Assembly: GCA_943330915.2 (NCBI GenBank)
Contig: CALQJO020000001.1
Location: 48,418 to 112,417 of the forward strand
DNA length: 64,000 nucleotides
Reading direction: 5' to 3'
Source of the DNA: Rhodoferax sp. OV413
GTDB lineage: Bacteria; Pseudomonadota; Gammaproteobacteria; Pseudomonadales; Pseudohongiellaceae
The translations under genes were made by a program, and so were the position numbers. Under the pieces are notes generated by a model, which was not told where the DNA came from, ran no database searches, and was given only the letters and a program-made list of their open reading frames with translations. The stretch's first letter is position 1; the number at the start of each line of letters is the position of its first letter. Shown piece after piece: positions 1-9,086 of this stretch.

Positions 1-1079
1 TGTTCAATCTGGATCCCATTAAATGCAAGGATGATATCGTTATTGAGCACACCGGCCTGTTCTGCCGGACTGCCAGGTTGAACTTCATCTACAAACGCGC
101 CGCGTGGTCTGTCCAAACTGAATGCCTGGGCAAGCGCATTATCAACATCCTTTATCAAAACACCTAACAAGCCTCGACTGACAGCCCCGGTTTCTCTTAA
201 CTGTTCAACAACATTCAGTGCCATATTGCTGGGAATGGCAAACGAAATGCCATTTGATCCGCCGGTGCTGCTTAGGATCTGGGAGTTGATTCCGATGACT
301 TCTCCGTTCAGATTGAATAACGGTCCGCCTGAGTTTCCCTGATTGATTGCAACGTCTGTCTGTATAAATGAAACATAATTGGCAGGGCCGCGCGACGGAA
401 CGTTTCTGGATTTGGCGCTGACTATCCCTGCGGCTGCAGAGAATTCAAGTCCGAAAGGAGAGCCGATCGCCAGCACCCATTCGCCAACTCGTACCTGTTC
501 CGAGTCCCCGAATTTGACGGCGCGTAATCCGGTAGCATCAATCTTGATCAGCGCAACATCAGACAACTCATCACTGCCTATAATGTCAGCAGAATATTCA
601 CGACGGTCGGTCAGCGTTACGGTGATCGTGTCAGAATTCGCCACGACATGATGATTGGTGATGATGTAGCCATCCTCACTCATTATAAAACCTGAGCCAA
701 CGCCTCCTCTGGGGCGGGTCTGAGCGTCGGGATCTATGGGTAACCCGTCCGGTCTGAGTTGACGCAACAATTCTTCGATCTCGCCCTGTTGTGTGCCGGA
801 TGCAACCGGCACACGTTGAACCGTGGTGATGTTTACTATCGTGGCAGCGTTGTCTTGTACCAGATCGGCAAAATCCGGCAGGCCTCTTTGAGCAGACGCA
901 GGAGAAGACATCAGAAGCAATACCAACACCGAGAAAACAGGTGTGGGCAGAAATGCAGGAAGTGAACCGGCAAGCCGACCAATAACAGCGACAATTGATA
1001 AGCGTGAAGTGGGTGGGGAGACGGAGGTCAACGTCCTGTTTGGAAAGATTTTCAACAGGCAGGTCGATTTTATCAGCAT
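1..1079 (-). CDS. Periplasmic serine endoprotease, DegQ/MucD-like (3' end outside window)
   Basis: Minus-strand frame not in the ORF list. It reads ...GGVGSGFIMSEDGYIITNHHVV...DVALIKID...INQGNSGGPLFN..., the trypsin-like HtrA triad, followed by a PDZ-like tail. ATG at 1079 has a GGAG 8 nt upstream, and a signal-peptide-like hydrophobic stretch FSVLVLLLMSSPASA follows. Confidence 0.9.
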   Translation of the reverse strand, partial: MLIKSTCLLKIFPNRTLTSVSPPTSRLSIVAVIGRLAGSLPAFLPTPVFSVLVLLLMSSPASAQRGLPDFADLVQDNAATIVNITTVQRVPVASGTQQGEIEELLRQLRPDGLPIDPDAQTRPRGGVGSGFIMSEDGYIITNHHVVANSDTITVTLTDRREYSADIIGSDELSDVALIKIDATGLRAVKFGDSEQVRVGEWVLAIGSPFGLEFSAAAGIVSAKSRNVPSRGPANYVSFIQTDVAINQGNSGGPLFNLNGEVIGINSQILSSTGGSNGISFAIPSNMALNVVEQLRETGAVSRGLLGVLIKDVDNALAQAFSLDRPRGAFVDEVQPGSPAEQAGVLNNDIILAFNGIQIE

Positions 1080-1185
1080 TCTGTTTTCTCCAGATTGGAT
1101 GACAGAGACAGATGGTTGCCTGAAAGCCGGTCAACCAAATAGAGATGCTGATAAACATACCTCGTTGAACGCATTCATTCAACGG

Positions 1186-1221
1186 TTGTAAAAAATATGA
1201 CTATATTCAGTAAATATAGTC
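1186..1221 (-). terminator. Rho-independent terminator between rseA and the protease gene
   Basis: Perfect 9-bp inverted repeat GACTATATT/AATATAGTC (1199-1207/1213-1221) with a 5-nt loop, followed on the minus strand by ATATTTTTTA. Confidence 0.7.
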
Positions 1222-1226
1222 TGGGT

Positions 1227-1940
1227 TCAGGGGGTGTCGCGCCGTACCTCTTCGATCAACTCGAGATCTGACACAGGCCTCAGCATGGAAGACTCATCCA
1301 ATATATTAAATGGTACCGGGACGTCACTTCGGCGGGGGATGGAGACACTTCTGATGTAGTTATTCAACCGCTGTTGAGCTTCCTCATCAACTGCAACCTG
1401 AACATTTTGCCTTTCAGTCATGTCAGGTGTTGTTTGCTCAGTTGTTGCGGTTGAGCTAGCGATATCAGGTTGAACGCCAGATGGGGTTAACACAGACTGC
1501 ATCCCTACAAACACCGCCAGTGCTACTGACGCTGCGATAGCCAAGCGTGCCATATCCCGATGCCATGGTTTGATGGTTTTCCTGGCTGCAGTGTGCAAAT
1601 TTTGCCGATCTGTAACTTGCAGTGGTTGCTGATGAACCTCCATCATGATGCGATCAAGCAAGGCACCTGAATTCTTGTTCGTCAAAGAGAGTGATGCGGT
1701 GCGCATATCAAGTGGTTCTGCATCAAACGTTGCGCGCGCAAGATTATATCTTTCCCACGTCATTCGCAGTTCCGGCGATGCAGCAACCCGAGATAACAAC
1801 CTTCGCAACTCAAATTCACCAAGCTCCCCATCCATAAGCGCCGACAATGCCTCTTCGTCAGTCAAGGACAGGTTCCGGTTATCGCCATTCATCGTGTCTG
1901 AATCCTTCTGTGCTGTTCTATTCTGCTCTTTCTGATTCAT
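1227..1940 (-). CDS. rseA: Anti-sigma-E factor RseA/MucA family
   Basis: N-terminal LSALMDGELGEFELRRLLSRVAASPELRMTWERYNLAR, one TM segment (LAIAASVALAVFVGMQS), directly downstream of rpoE. Confidence 0.9.
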   Translation of the reverse strand: MNQKEQNRTAQKDSDTMNGDNRNLSLTDEEALSALMDGELGEFELRRLLSRVAASPELRMTWERYNLARATFDAEPLDMRTASLSLTNKNSGALLDRIMMEVHQQPLQVTDRQNLHTAARKTIKPWHRDMARLAIAASVALAVFVGMQSVLTPSGVQPDIASSTATTEQTTPDMTERQNVQVAVDEEAQQRLNNYIRSVSIPRRSDVPVPFNILDESSMLRPVSDLELIEEVRRDTP

Positions 1941-2008
1941 GCAGTTACCTCATTAGGGATTTGCATTTTCTGACTGACTTAAAACTAAACTTGAAATCAT
2001 GACAGTGA

Positions 2009-2035
2009 TAGGACAGCTGATTCTGTTTCAAGTTC
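2009..2035 (-). promoter_or_regulatory. Candidate sigma-E-type promoter upstream of rseA
   Basis: Minus strand GAACTT (2035-2030), 16-nt spacer, TCCTA (2013-2009). Resembles the RpoE/AlgU consensus GAACTT-N16-TCNNA. Confidence 0.4.
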
Positions 2036-2066
2036 CCCTGAATCGGAAAAAAGCACAGCTCCAGGC

Positions 2067-2645
2067 TCATGGATTCATCGCTTCTTTTATACACTTGTCG
2101 ATTGCCTCTCTTGCCCGAAATATACGAGACCGCACCGTGCCAACGGGGCAATCCATAATCTCGGTAATATCTTCATAGCTGAGGCCTGAGAATTCACGCA
2201 GTGTGAATGCCGTTCTTAGCTCTTCAGGCAGATTATCAATGGCTTTGTTGATAATTCGTTGCAGATCTTCCTTTTCCATTGTTGCATCGGGTGTTTCGAC
2301 ATCGCGCAAGGTACTGGTGTCATCAATCAGTTCCGCATCATCCATATCGACATCAGTACTGGGTGGTCTTCTGCCTCGTGATACCAGATAGTTCTTGGCG
2401 GTATTAACCGCTATGCGATAAAGCCATGTATAGAAAGCGCTCTCCCCCCTGAAGCTGGGCAATGCCCGATAAGCCTTGAGAAATGCTTCCTGAGCGACAT
2501 CCTCAGCCTCGTGCGGGTCTTTGACAAAGCGACTTATCAAGCCCAGTACCTTGTGCTGATAACGCAACACAAGCAGGGTAAAAGCTCTGGAATCGTTCTG
2601 TAGTACTCGCTCTACCAGTTGATTGTCGGTATCCGTGCTTTTCAT
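2067..2645 (-). CDS. rpoE: RNA polymerase sigma factor RpoE/AlgU (ECF)
   Basis: 192 aa, ECF region 2 (EDVAQEAFLKAYRALPSFRGESAFYTWLYRIAVNTAKNYL) and region 4 (EELRTAFTLREFSGLSYEDITEIMDCPVGTVRSRIFRAREAI). Confidence 0.97.
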   Translation of the reverse strand: MKSTDTDNQLVERVLQNDSRAFTLLVLRYQHKVLGLISRFVKDPHEAEDVAQEAFLKAYRALPSFRGESAFYTWLYRIAVNTAKNYLVSRGRRPPSTDVDMDDAELIDDTSTLRDVETPDATMEKEDLQRIINKAIDNLPEELRTAFTLREFSGLSYEDITEIMDCPVGTVRSRIFRAREAIDKCIKEAMNP

Positions 2646-2724
2646 ACAATGATGACTGACTACCTGTTGAAACGTTTTACAGCGGTGACCTGATAATCAA
2701 GCAGATCGCAGGATATGAATATGA

Positions 2725-2751
2725 TTGGAGAGTCTATAGAATTCTGGGTTC
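2725..2751 (-). promoter_or_regulatory. Candidate sigma-E autoregulatory promoter of rpoE
   Basis: Minus strand GAACCC (2751-2746), 16-nt spacer, TCCAA (2729-2725), in the rpoE/nadB divergent region. Confidence 0.45.
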
Positions 2752-2761
2752 TTCTACCACA

Positions 2762-4402
2762 ATGGATACAGCTACCTTGTTCGACTTTGACATCCTGATT
2801 ATTGGCAGCGGTGCAGCAGGCTTGAGTCTTGCGTTAAAAACGGCTGAATTTGCCAAAGTTGCGGTGTTGAGCAAGGGTACTCTGAGTCAGGGCGCAACTT
2901 ACTGGGCTCAAGGTGGTATTGCCGCGGTACTCGATGAAAGCGACAGTATTGATGCTCATATTGCAGATACCCTGGACTCAGGTGCGGGACTTTGCCATGA
3001 GGAGATTGTTAGGCACATTGTTGAGCACAGTCAGCAAGCTATTCAATGGCTGGTAGAGCAAGGTGTGCCCTTCACCGTTTTGACGCCGGAGGAAGCTGGG
3101 TCAGGCCCTGCGTCGATGCCATTAAATCGCGACAATCTGAAGCCTCTTCACCTCACTCAGGAAGGTGGCCATAGTCATCGCAGAATTATTCATGCAACCG
3201 ACGCCACTGGCCGGGCTGTCTTTGAAACACTGAAATACAGAGCTCTGCAAACGCCGGGTATAACACTGTTTGAAAACAGATTGGCGATTGATCTGATTAC
3301 GTCCGAGAAACTCGGGTTGCCGGGGAAAACCTGCGTTGGTGCTTACGTCTTCAACCCTGACAGTGACAAAGTTGAAGTTTTCAAGGCACGCTTTGTGATA
3401 CTGGCCTGTGGCGGCGCCAGCAAAGCATATCTGTACACAACTAATCCAGACAGTGCTACGGGTGACGGTATCGCAATGGCGTGGCGAGCTGGCTGCCGTG
3501 TGGCCAATATGGAATTCAACCAGTTTCACCCAACCTGCCTGTATCACCCACATGCCAAGTCATTTTTGATTACTGAGGCCTTGCGCGGCGAAGGTGCAAC
3601 GCTTGAGTTGCCCGATGGCAGTCGGTTTATGCCGGAATTTGATGCGCGGGCGGAGTTGGCACCGCGGGACATCGTGGCGCGTGCGATTGATCATGAAATG
3701 AAGCGTCTGGGTTGTGACTGTGTCTATCTCAATATTTCGCATCAGCCAGCGGCATTTATAAAAGAGCATTTCCCTACTATTTATGCGCGTTGTCTTGAGT
3801 ATGGTATCGACATTACTCTGGATCGTATTCCAGTGGTACCCGCTGCCCACTATACCTGCGGCGGAGTGATGGTTGATAAGTGTGGCAGAACCGATATTAG
3901 CAACCTGTATGCCATTGGCGAGACCAGCTTTACAGGATTGCACGGCGCCAATCGTATGGCAAGTAACTCACTTCTTGAGTGTTTTGTGCTGGCATTTGGT
4001 GCGGCCGAGGATATCTATTCGCGGCTTGATTACATTGAGAAAGTGCCGGTCAGTATTCCAGACTGGGATGAAAGCCGCGTAACCCGCTCTCAGGAAGAAG
4101 TGGTTGTGGCGCATAACTGGGATGAGTTGAGACGGGTGATGTGGGACTTTGTTGGCATTGTGCGCAGTGATAGCCGATTGTTAAGGGCCAGCAAACGCAT
4201 CGATCTGCTGGAGCAGGAAATCTCTTTCCATTATCGTCACTATCTGATCAGTCGTGATTCTCTGGAGTTAAGAAATCTGGTGCTGGTTGCTAAGCTGATT
4301 GTGGACTGTGCGCTGTTGCGTAAAGAAAGCCGCGGTCTGCACTTTAATATTGACTACCCCGATCTTAGTGATGTTGCTACCGATACGATCCTTAGACCCT
4401 GA
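2762..4402 (+). CDS. nadB: L-aspartate oxidase
   Basis: 546 aa, N-terminal FAD motif [38 protein letters not shown]; divergent from rpoE as in pseudomonads. Confidence 0.97.
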   Translation: MDTATLFDFDILIIGSGAAGLSLALKTAEFAKVAVLSKGTLSQGATYWAQGGIAAVLDESDSIDAHIADTLDSGAGLCHEEIVRHIVEHSQQAIQWLVEQGVPFTVLTPEEAGSGPASMPLNRDNLKPLHLTQEGGHSHRRIIHATDATGRAVFETLKYRALQTPGITLFENRLAIDLITSEKLGLPGKTCVGAYVFNPDSDKVEVFKARFVILACGGASKAYLYTTNPDSATGDGIAMAWRAGCRVANMEFNQFHPTCLYHPHAKSFLITEALRGEGATLELPDGSRFMPEFDARAELAPRDIVARAIDHEMKRLGCDCVYLNISHQPAAFIKEHFPTIYARCLEYGIDITLDRIPVVPAAHYTCGGVMVDKCGRTDISNLYAIGETSFTGLHGANRMASNSLLECFVLAFGAAEDIYSRLDYIEKVPVSIPDWDESRVTRSQEEVVVAHNWDELRRVMWDFVGIVRSDSRLLRASKRIDLLEQEISFHYRHYLISRDSLELRNLVLVAKLIVDCALLRKESRGLHFNIDYPDLSDVATDTILRP

Positions 4403-4432
4403 AGTGGGTTTTATGGATAGATGTTGCTGCGA

Positions 4433-4909
4433 TTATTTGACGGATTTGGCTTGGCGATGAGGCTTTCGGCGATACTGACCCGCAGATAAAAAGCAGCGGA
4501 TTCGACGTTGGTCTTCATGACTGCAAGAGTCAGGCAGAATAATCAGCGTGTGTCTGTTGCCTGCAGTCCTGAATTCAAGGACTTGAATCCACCAGAGACA
4601 ATAGAAATGAGTCAGCTCTGCTTTAAGCCAGCGCCCATTGCTAAGTTTCAGTGCCATTAACGGTTGCCCGGAGTTTTGCTCGATATCGGTATCGATATCA
4701 GTATCGTTGTCAGTGTCACAGGTAAATCCGCGAACCCAAGGCTGCCAGATTGACCAGCCAAACCCCTGAAGGCACGTCAGCATCAGCAATCCTGCCATCG
4801 ATGGCAGTGTGATGTTTGAAATCATTATTGCGTAAAAAACGCCAGCCATGACCAGCGCACGCAGCGCCATCAAATATCGGGATTGTGAAAAGTGGATATC
4901 CATATCCAT
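4433..4909 (-). CDS. YgfX/CptA-like small membrane protein (divergent)
   Basis: 158 aa with two N-terminal hydrophobic segments, adjacent to sdhE; family inferred mostly from position and topology. Confidence 0.55.
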   Translation of the reverse strand: MDMDIHFSQSRYLMALRALVMAGVFYAIMISNITLPSMAGLLMLTCLQGFGWSIWQPWVRGFTCDTDNDTDIDTDIEQNSGQPLMALKLSNGRWLKAELTHFYCLWWIQVLEFRTAGNRHTLIILPDSCSHEDQRRIRCFLSAGQYRRKPHRQAKSVK

Positions 4910-4918
4910 GGTGATTGC

Positions 4919-5188
4919 TCAATGTGGTCTAGCGACGCCCGAAACAGCGAACTCACGTATTTTTGCGATGATAATTTGCATTTCTTTATCCGGATGCTGG
5001 ACGCGCTCTACTAGGCAGGCAAATAAATCCTGATCTTCTTCTGTCAGCAAACGTTCATAACGTTTGTGATCAGTATCATCTAGTTCCGGTAACTTTTTCT
5101 CTGCAAAAGGCAGAAGCAGAATATCCAGCTCCCACATACCGCGGCGACTATGCCAGAGCATTTTTTTGTAGGTGATATCTGATACCAT
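4919..5188 (-). CDS. sdhE: FAD assembly factor SdhE (YgfY/CptB)
   Basis: 89 aa with the diagnostic RRGMWELDILL motif and LLTEEDQDLFACL. Confidence 0.95.
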   Translation of the reverse strand: MVSDITYKKMLWHSRRGMWELDILLLPFAEKKLPELDDTDHKRYERLLTEEDQDLFACLVERVQHPDKEMQIIIAKIREFAVSGVARPH

Positions 5189-5270
5189 AAAGGCTCCTCA
5201 ACAGGCGGCATTTTTTGCTACCTCAGCCTCCTTATACTAACTCATAATCCGCTTTGAATCCGGAATAACT

Positions 5271-6197
5271 ATGACGACAATCATTGATACAGATACAGCT
5301 GTTGTCGACACCGGTGCCTGGTTTTTGACATTGGATTCCATGGCAATCACTGAAGTAAATGGCGAAGACAGCAAACGCTTTTTACAAGGACAGCTCAGTT
5401 GTAACCTGCTGAAACTCAGCGAAGGGAATACTCTCAGGGGCGTATTGTGTAACCTCAAAGGGCGGGTTATCGCCGATGTCAGAGTACTTTCCGGCGACAA
5501 TGCAGTATTGTTGATATCGCGTAGCGATCTACAGGAAAAAATTCTTACGACTTTGAATAAGTACCGGGTGTTTTTCAAAACATCATTGCGAGCAACCGGG
5601 ACGCAGTATTGTGTTTACGGTATAGGTGGCGTCAATCTTGCTGCTACCGTCAATGCATTAGGAATTTCTTTGCCCGACATTGCTGACAGTTGCGTTCGGG
5701 TTAAGGGCATAACATTGATCAGTATGCCGATGTCCTCTTTGTATGCTCTCCCCCGTTTTTTGTTGGTCTTCGAGCGTGGCTCAGAGCAGTCACAAGCGCT
5801 TTGGCAAACCCTGCGTTCCTTGCTCGAAAGCGTGCCGGAGTCTATGTGGACAATGGCAGATATCAGAACAGGCCAGGCACATCCTGACCTGAGTCAGTCT
5901 GAAGTGTTTACACCACAGCTGCTGAACTACGACATCAATGGCGCAATCGACTTTAAAAAGGGTTGTTACACAGGACAAGAAATTGTCGCGCGTATGTTTT
6001 ATAAAGCCGACGCAAAACGCAGGCTTTATTATATGAACACCAAGCTTGTGCCAGGCTCTGACGAGAGTGAAGGTGTGTGTGCTCCGGCAGACGATGTTGT
6101 CAAGTCAGTGAGTTATGCAGATGGCAGCATTGAGAGTCTGGTAATCCTCAATCGTGAGCAGGCTGAGCAGATGAATCACGTATTCAGTTTCGAGTGA
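5271..6197 (+). CDS. ygfZ: tRNA-modifying / folate-binding protein YgfZ
   Basis: 308 aa with the signature KGCYTGQEIVARM; adjacent to sdhE. Confidence 0.93.
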   Translation: MTTIIDTDTAVVDTGAWFLTLDSMAITEVNGEDSKRFLQGQLSCNLLKLSEGNTLRGVLCNLKGRVIADVRVLSGDNAVLLISRSDLQEKILTTLNKYRVFFKTSLRATGTQYCVYGIGGVNLAATVNALGISLPDIADSCVRVKGITLISMPMSSLYALPRFLLVFERGSEQSQALWQTLRSLLESVPESMWTMADIRTGQAHPDLSQSEVFTPQLLNYDINGAIDFKKGCYTGQEIVARMFYKADAKRRLYYMNTKLVPGSDESEGVCAPADDVVKSVSYADGSIESLVILNREQAEQMNHVFSFE

Positions 6198-6209
6198 TTC
6201 ACTGCATGA

Positions 6210-8060
6210 TCAAAATTTGGCTGGCAACGGGCACCCCAATATTTCTGATGTCGTGCGCATTAATTCGTTTTCGGTGACCGTCACACCATTGTCGTGGTAA
6301 ACACAGAGCAACATTGCGTTGAGCAATTGCCTCTTGTCAGCGTAGGTGAGCGATTTCAGTTGAATGGCTGACAACTGGAAACTTGAAAGGGTCAATTGAT
6401 CTGCCGGTATCAACTCAAGTTCTTTGGTATGCAGTGCATTTGCAGCAGAGTTGAATGCGAGTTCAGCATCAACGCCCGATAAACCGCCGCTGAAGGTCAA
6501 AACTGATAGAAAGACACTGAGGTTTTTTTGTTGGTCGCTCAGACTTGTCTGCACTGACAGATGAACCTGAGCATTAAAATCAAGCATCCTGTCCAAATGA
6601 TTGCTTGCCAACTGGAATATCAACCAAGAGTGCAAGTCAGGTCGGGGATCCGTCTCTATCAGTTTGCTCCAAACCGCTCGGATCTGTTTGTATTGCTGGA
6701 CTGTCAGTTGCCTTAGTGTGCCAAGGCACAAACTGATCAACGCAAGTCGATGTGCGGGTTCTATCACAGCTTGACTGCGGAAAAGGCTGGCGGCTTCCGC
6801 GGCAAGGGTTGGGCTGATAACTGCTAACCTTTGTTCAATAACGCTGTCACCTGAAGGTGCTGACTCAATATCCTGCCTGAGCATCAGGATACAGATAATT
6901 GCCGATGCGCCCAGAGCCTCCCTGGCAACGCGCTGGTACTCAGCAGGCATTTCCTGCAGCACATGCCTTGCCTGGTTGATGTCCTCTTCATTCGCAGTGC
7001 CCGCCCTGCTGACAGCAAATCCGGCGGCCACCAGGGGAGACATATTCGACTCTTGTACTGGGGTTGTTGCGCTGAATTCTCCGCTCCATTCAGGATCCAG
7101 AGCTTCAATACGTTGCTGCAGCGGTGGATGAGTGGCAAACAAAGCATTGAATCGATGTTTAACGCCTTCGCTGAACAAGGCATGACTAATTTGCGTGGCT
7201 GCAGGATTGTCCAAAAAGTGATTGCCGGTATCAACGCCGATACGTTTGAGAGCCCCCGCTATACCAGCAGGATTTCGGGTGTATTGCACAGCCGATGCAT
7301 CGGCAAGAAATTCACGTTGTCGACTGACAGCTGACTTGATCAGACCTCCAAAAAACGATCCTGATGCGCCGATCACGACCAATCCAATCCCAAAAAACGC
7401 CACGGTTGCGTTATTGTTGTTTCGCCGGGATGATGATGCGGCACGCAGCAGATAATGACCCATTATCCCTAGCACCATAATGCCGTGTAGCAAGCCAATC
7501 AATCTCAGGTTAAGTCGCATATCACCATGCAGGATGTGACTGAACTCGTGTGCAATGACCCCTTGGAGTTCGTCCCTGTTAAGCTTTTCAATGGCCCCGC
7601 GCGTGACCCCAATGACAGCATCTGCACTGGAATGTCCGGCAGCAAAAGCATTTATAGACACTTCCTCCATGATATAAACAGGCGGCACGGCAGTGCCCGA
7701 TGCGATGGCCATTTCTTCCACGACATTCAACAGCTTTTGTTCATCCACTGACTTTGGTGTTATCAACAGACGCGCATTCATCATTTGAGCAACAGCATCA
7801 CCCCCTTGTCTCAGACTGAATGTTTTAAACACACTGCTGACAACAACAACCAGCAATACCGCAAGGCTTACGGCTGCATACAGTCCCGGTTCCTTGGGGG
7901 TGAATAAAGGCCCAACCTCGGTATAGGTGCCAGAGATACTAAAAACGAGGTAGAGCAACAGATTGGTTAAAACCAGCAAACTCAGCAACGATAGTACAAA
8001 CAGAAACACCAGATGCCGTGTGCGGCGTCTGGCAAGGTCTTGGGCTTTGAAAAAATCCAT
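6210..8060 (-). CDS. M48 family zinc metallopeptidase (HtpX-like) with long C-terminal extension
   Basis: 616 aa, HEFSHILHGD zinc site, N-terminal TM segments, roughly 280-aa C-terminal extension; paired with lemA. Confidence 0.9.
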   Translation of the reverse strand: MDFFKAQDLARRRTRHLVFLFVLSLLSLLVLTNLLLYLVFSISGTYTEVGPLFTPKEPGLYAAVSLAVLLVVVVSSVFKTFSLRQGGDAVAQMMNARLLITPKSVDEQKLLNVVEEMAIASGTAVPPVYIMEEVSINAFAAGHSSADAVIGVTRGAIEKLNRDELQGVIAHEFSHILHGDMRLNLRLIGLLHGIMVLGIMGHYLLRAASSSRRNNNNATVAFFGIGLVVIGASGSFFGGLIKSAVSRQREFLADASAVQYTRNPAGIAGALKRIGVDTGNHFLDNPAATQISHALFSEGVKHRFNALFATHPPLQQRIEALDPEWSGEFSATTPVQESNMSPLVAAGFAVSRAGTANEEDINQARHVLQEMPAEYQRVAREALGASAIICILMLRQDIESAPSGDSVIEQRLAVISPTLAAEAASLFRSQAVIEPAHRLALISLCLGTLRQLTVQQYKQIRAVWSKLIETDPRPDLHSWLIFQLASNHLDRMLDFNAQVHLSVQTSLSDQQKNLSVFLSVLTFSGGLSGVDAELAFNSAANALHTKELELIPADQLTLSSFQLSAIQLKSLTYADKRQLLNAMLLCVYHDNGVTVTENELMRTTSEILGCPLPAKF

Positions 8061-8095
8061 GAGTCCGGGCTTCCGGCAGTCAATCAGATAGGTGA

Positions 8096-8692
8096 CTAAA
8101 AGCTGACTTTAGGTGCAGCCTGAATCTCAGCAGAATCTGCAAATTCAAGCAGTCCAGCGTCAGAGCCGTGACCAAATGCAGCAGCGAATACCACAGGCGG
8201 AAAACTCTGGCGGTAGGTGTTGTAGTTCATAACCTGATCGTTGTAAGCCTGCCGTGCAAAAGCAACTTTGTTCTCAGTCGATGTCAGTTCTTCGCTCAAC
8301 TGCATCATGTTCTGATTGGCTTTCAGATCCGGATAAGCTTCCATCACTACGCTCAGTCTGCCCAAAGCGCCGGCCAGTATGCCCTCTTGTCCTGCCAGTG
8401 CTGACATCGCAGCGGGGTCGCCAGGATTTGCCGACGCTGCACCAAGGCCTTGGGCTGCTGCGTTACGTGCCTGAATGACTGCTTCGAGCGTGTCGCGCTC
8501 ATGAGACATATAGGCTTTGGCTGTTTCGACCAGATTGGGGATCAGGTCGTAGCGACGCTTAAGCTGAACTTCAATTTGCGCAAAAGCATTCTGAAAGCGG
8601 TTACGAAGGCTGACCAGTTGGTTATAAATACTGATCAAGTAGATGGCGAGAATGACGATTAAAAACAACAAAACGATAGCAAAGATACCCAT
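8096..8692 (-). CDS. lemA: LemA family protein
   Basis: 198 aa, single N-terminal TM, VSLRNRFQNAFAQIEVQLKRRYDLIPNLVETAKAYM..., YNTYRQSFPPVVFAAAFG. Confidence 0.95.
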   Translation of the reverse strand: MGIFAIVLLFLIVILAIYLISIYNQLVSLRNRFQNAFAQIEVQLKRRYDLIPNLVETAKAYMSHERDTLEAVIQARNAAAQGLGAASANPGDPAAMSALAGQEGILAGALGRLSVVMEAYPDLKANQNMMQLSEELTSTENKVAFARQAYNDQVMNYNTYRQSFPPVVFAAAFGHGSDAGLLEFADSAEIQAAPKVSF

Positions 8693-9086
8693 TTGACACC
8701 GACTCCCTTGTCAATTTGCCACCTGCGCTGCGCCTGACCGCAGCAGCAAGTGGCGCTGCATCACGAATGCCGCTCTTAGAGATCTTCGCGGCGTTGATTA
8801 AGGGCGCGCGTGTCACTGCCAGAGCTGGCATGAGCAGGGGCGGCCATTGCTTCAGTGTATTTTGTTTGCAAGGTATTGAGCAAGCGCGAGACTGTTTCGG
8901 GCGATCCGGTGTTCGTCGCCAGAAAATCAAACACAACAGGCACGACATGGATATGGTTATTGATTGAATGCGGACTACTCCATTGGATACGCTGATAAAG
9001 TGTAACCCAGCCACTGGTTTGCGTTAGAGAACGCCGTTGTTTCAGTAAAGTGACGCTCTACATCGTCAGATGGCTGGCTCTGTGGA

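Noticed and set aside
676-1182. 168-aa minus ORF from the track
   Set aside because: Out-of-frame with the DegQ/MucD-like coding frame; composition rich in Cys/His/Arg, typical of a shadow ORF.
3122-3943. Minus-strand ORFs (143 and 127 aa) inside nadB
   Set aside because: Fully antisense to a well-supported CDS with no RBS or family; same reasoning applied to the other shadow ORFs in nadB, pheST, thrS, gyrA, rpsA, the ccm genes and elsewhere.
8716-8967. 83-aa plus-strand ORF between lemA and selO
   Set aside because: Low-complexity Ala/Arg-rich translation, no SD, antisense to another open frame.
8776-9056. Open minus-strand frame (...SGWVTLYQRIQWSSPHSINNHIHVVPVVFDFLATNTGSPETVSRLLNTLQTKYTEAMAAPAHASSGSDTRALNQRREDL*) between selO and lemA
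   Set aside because: Stop-free for about 90 codons but has no ATG/GTG start with an SD and no recognised family. Could be a relic; not supportable as a gene.
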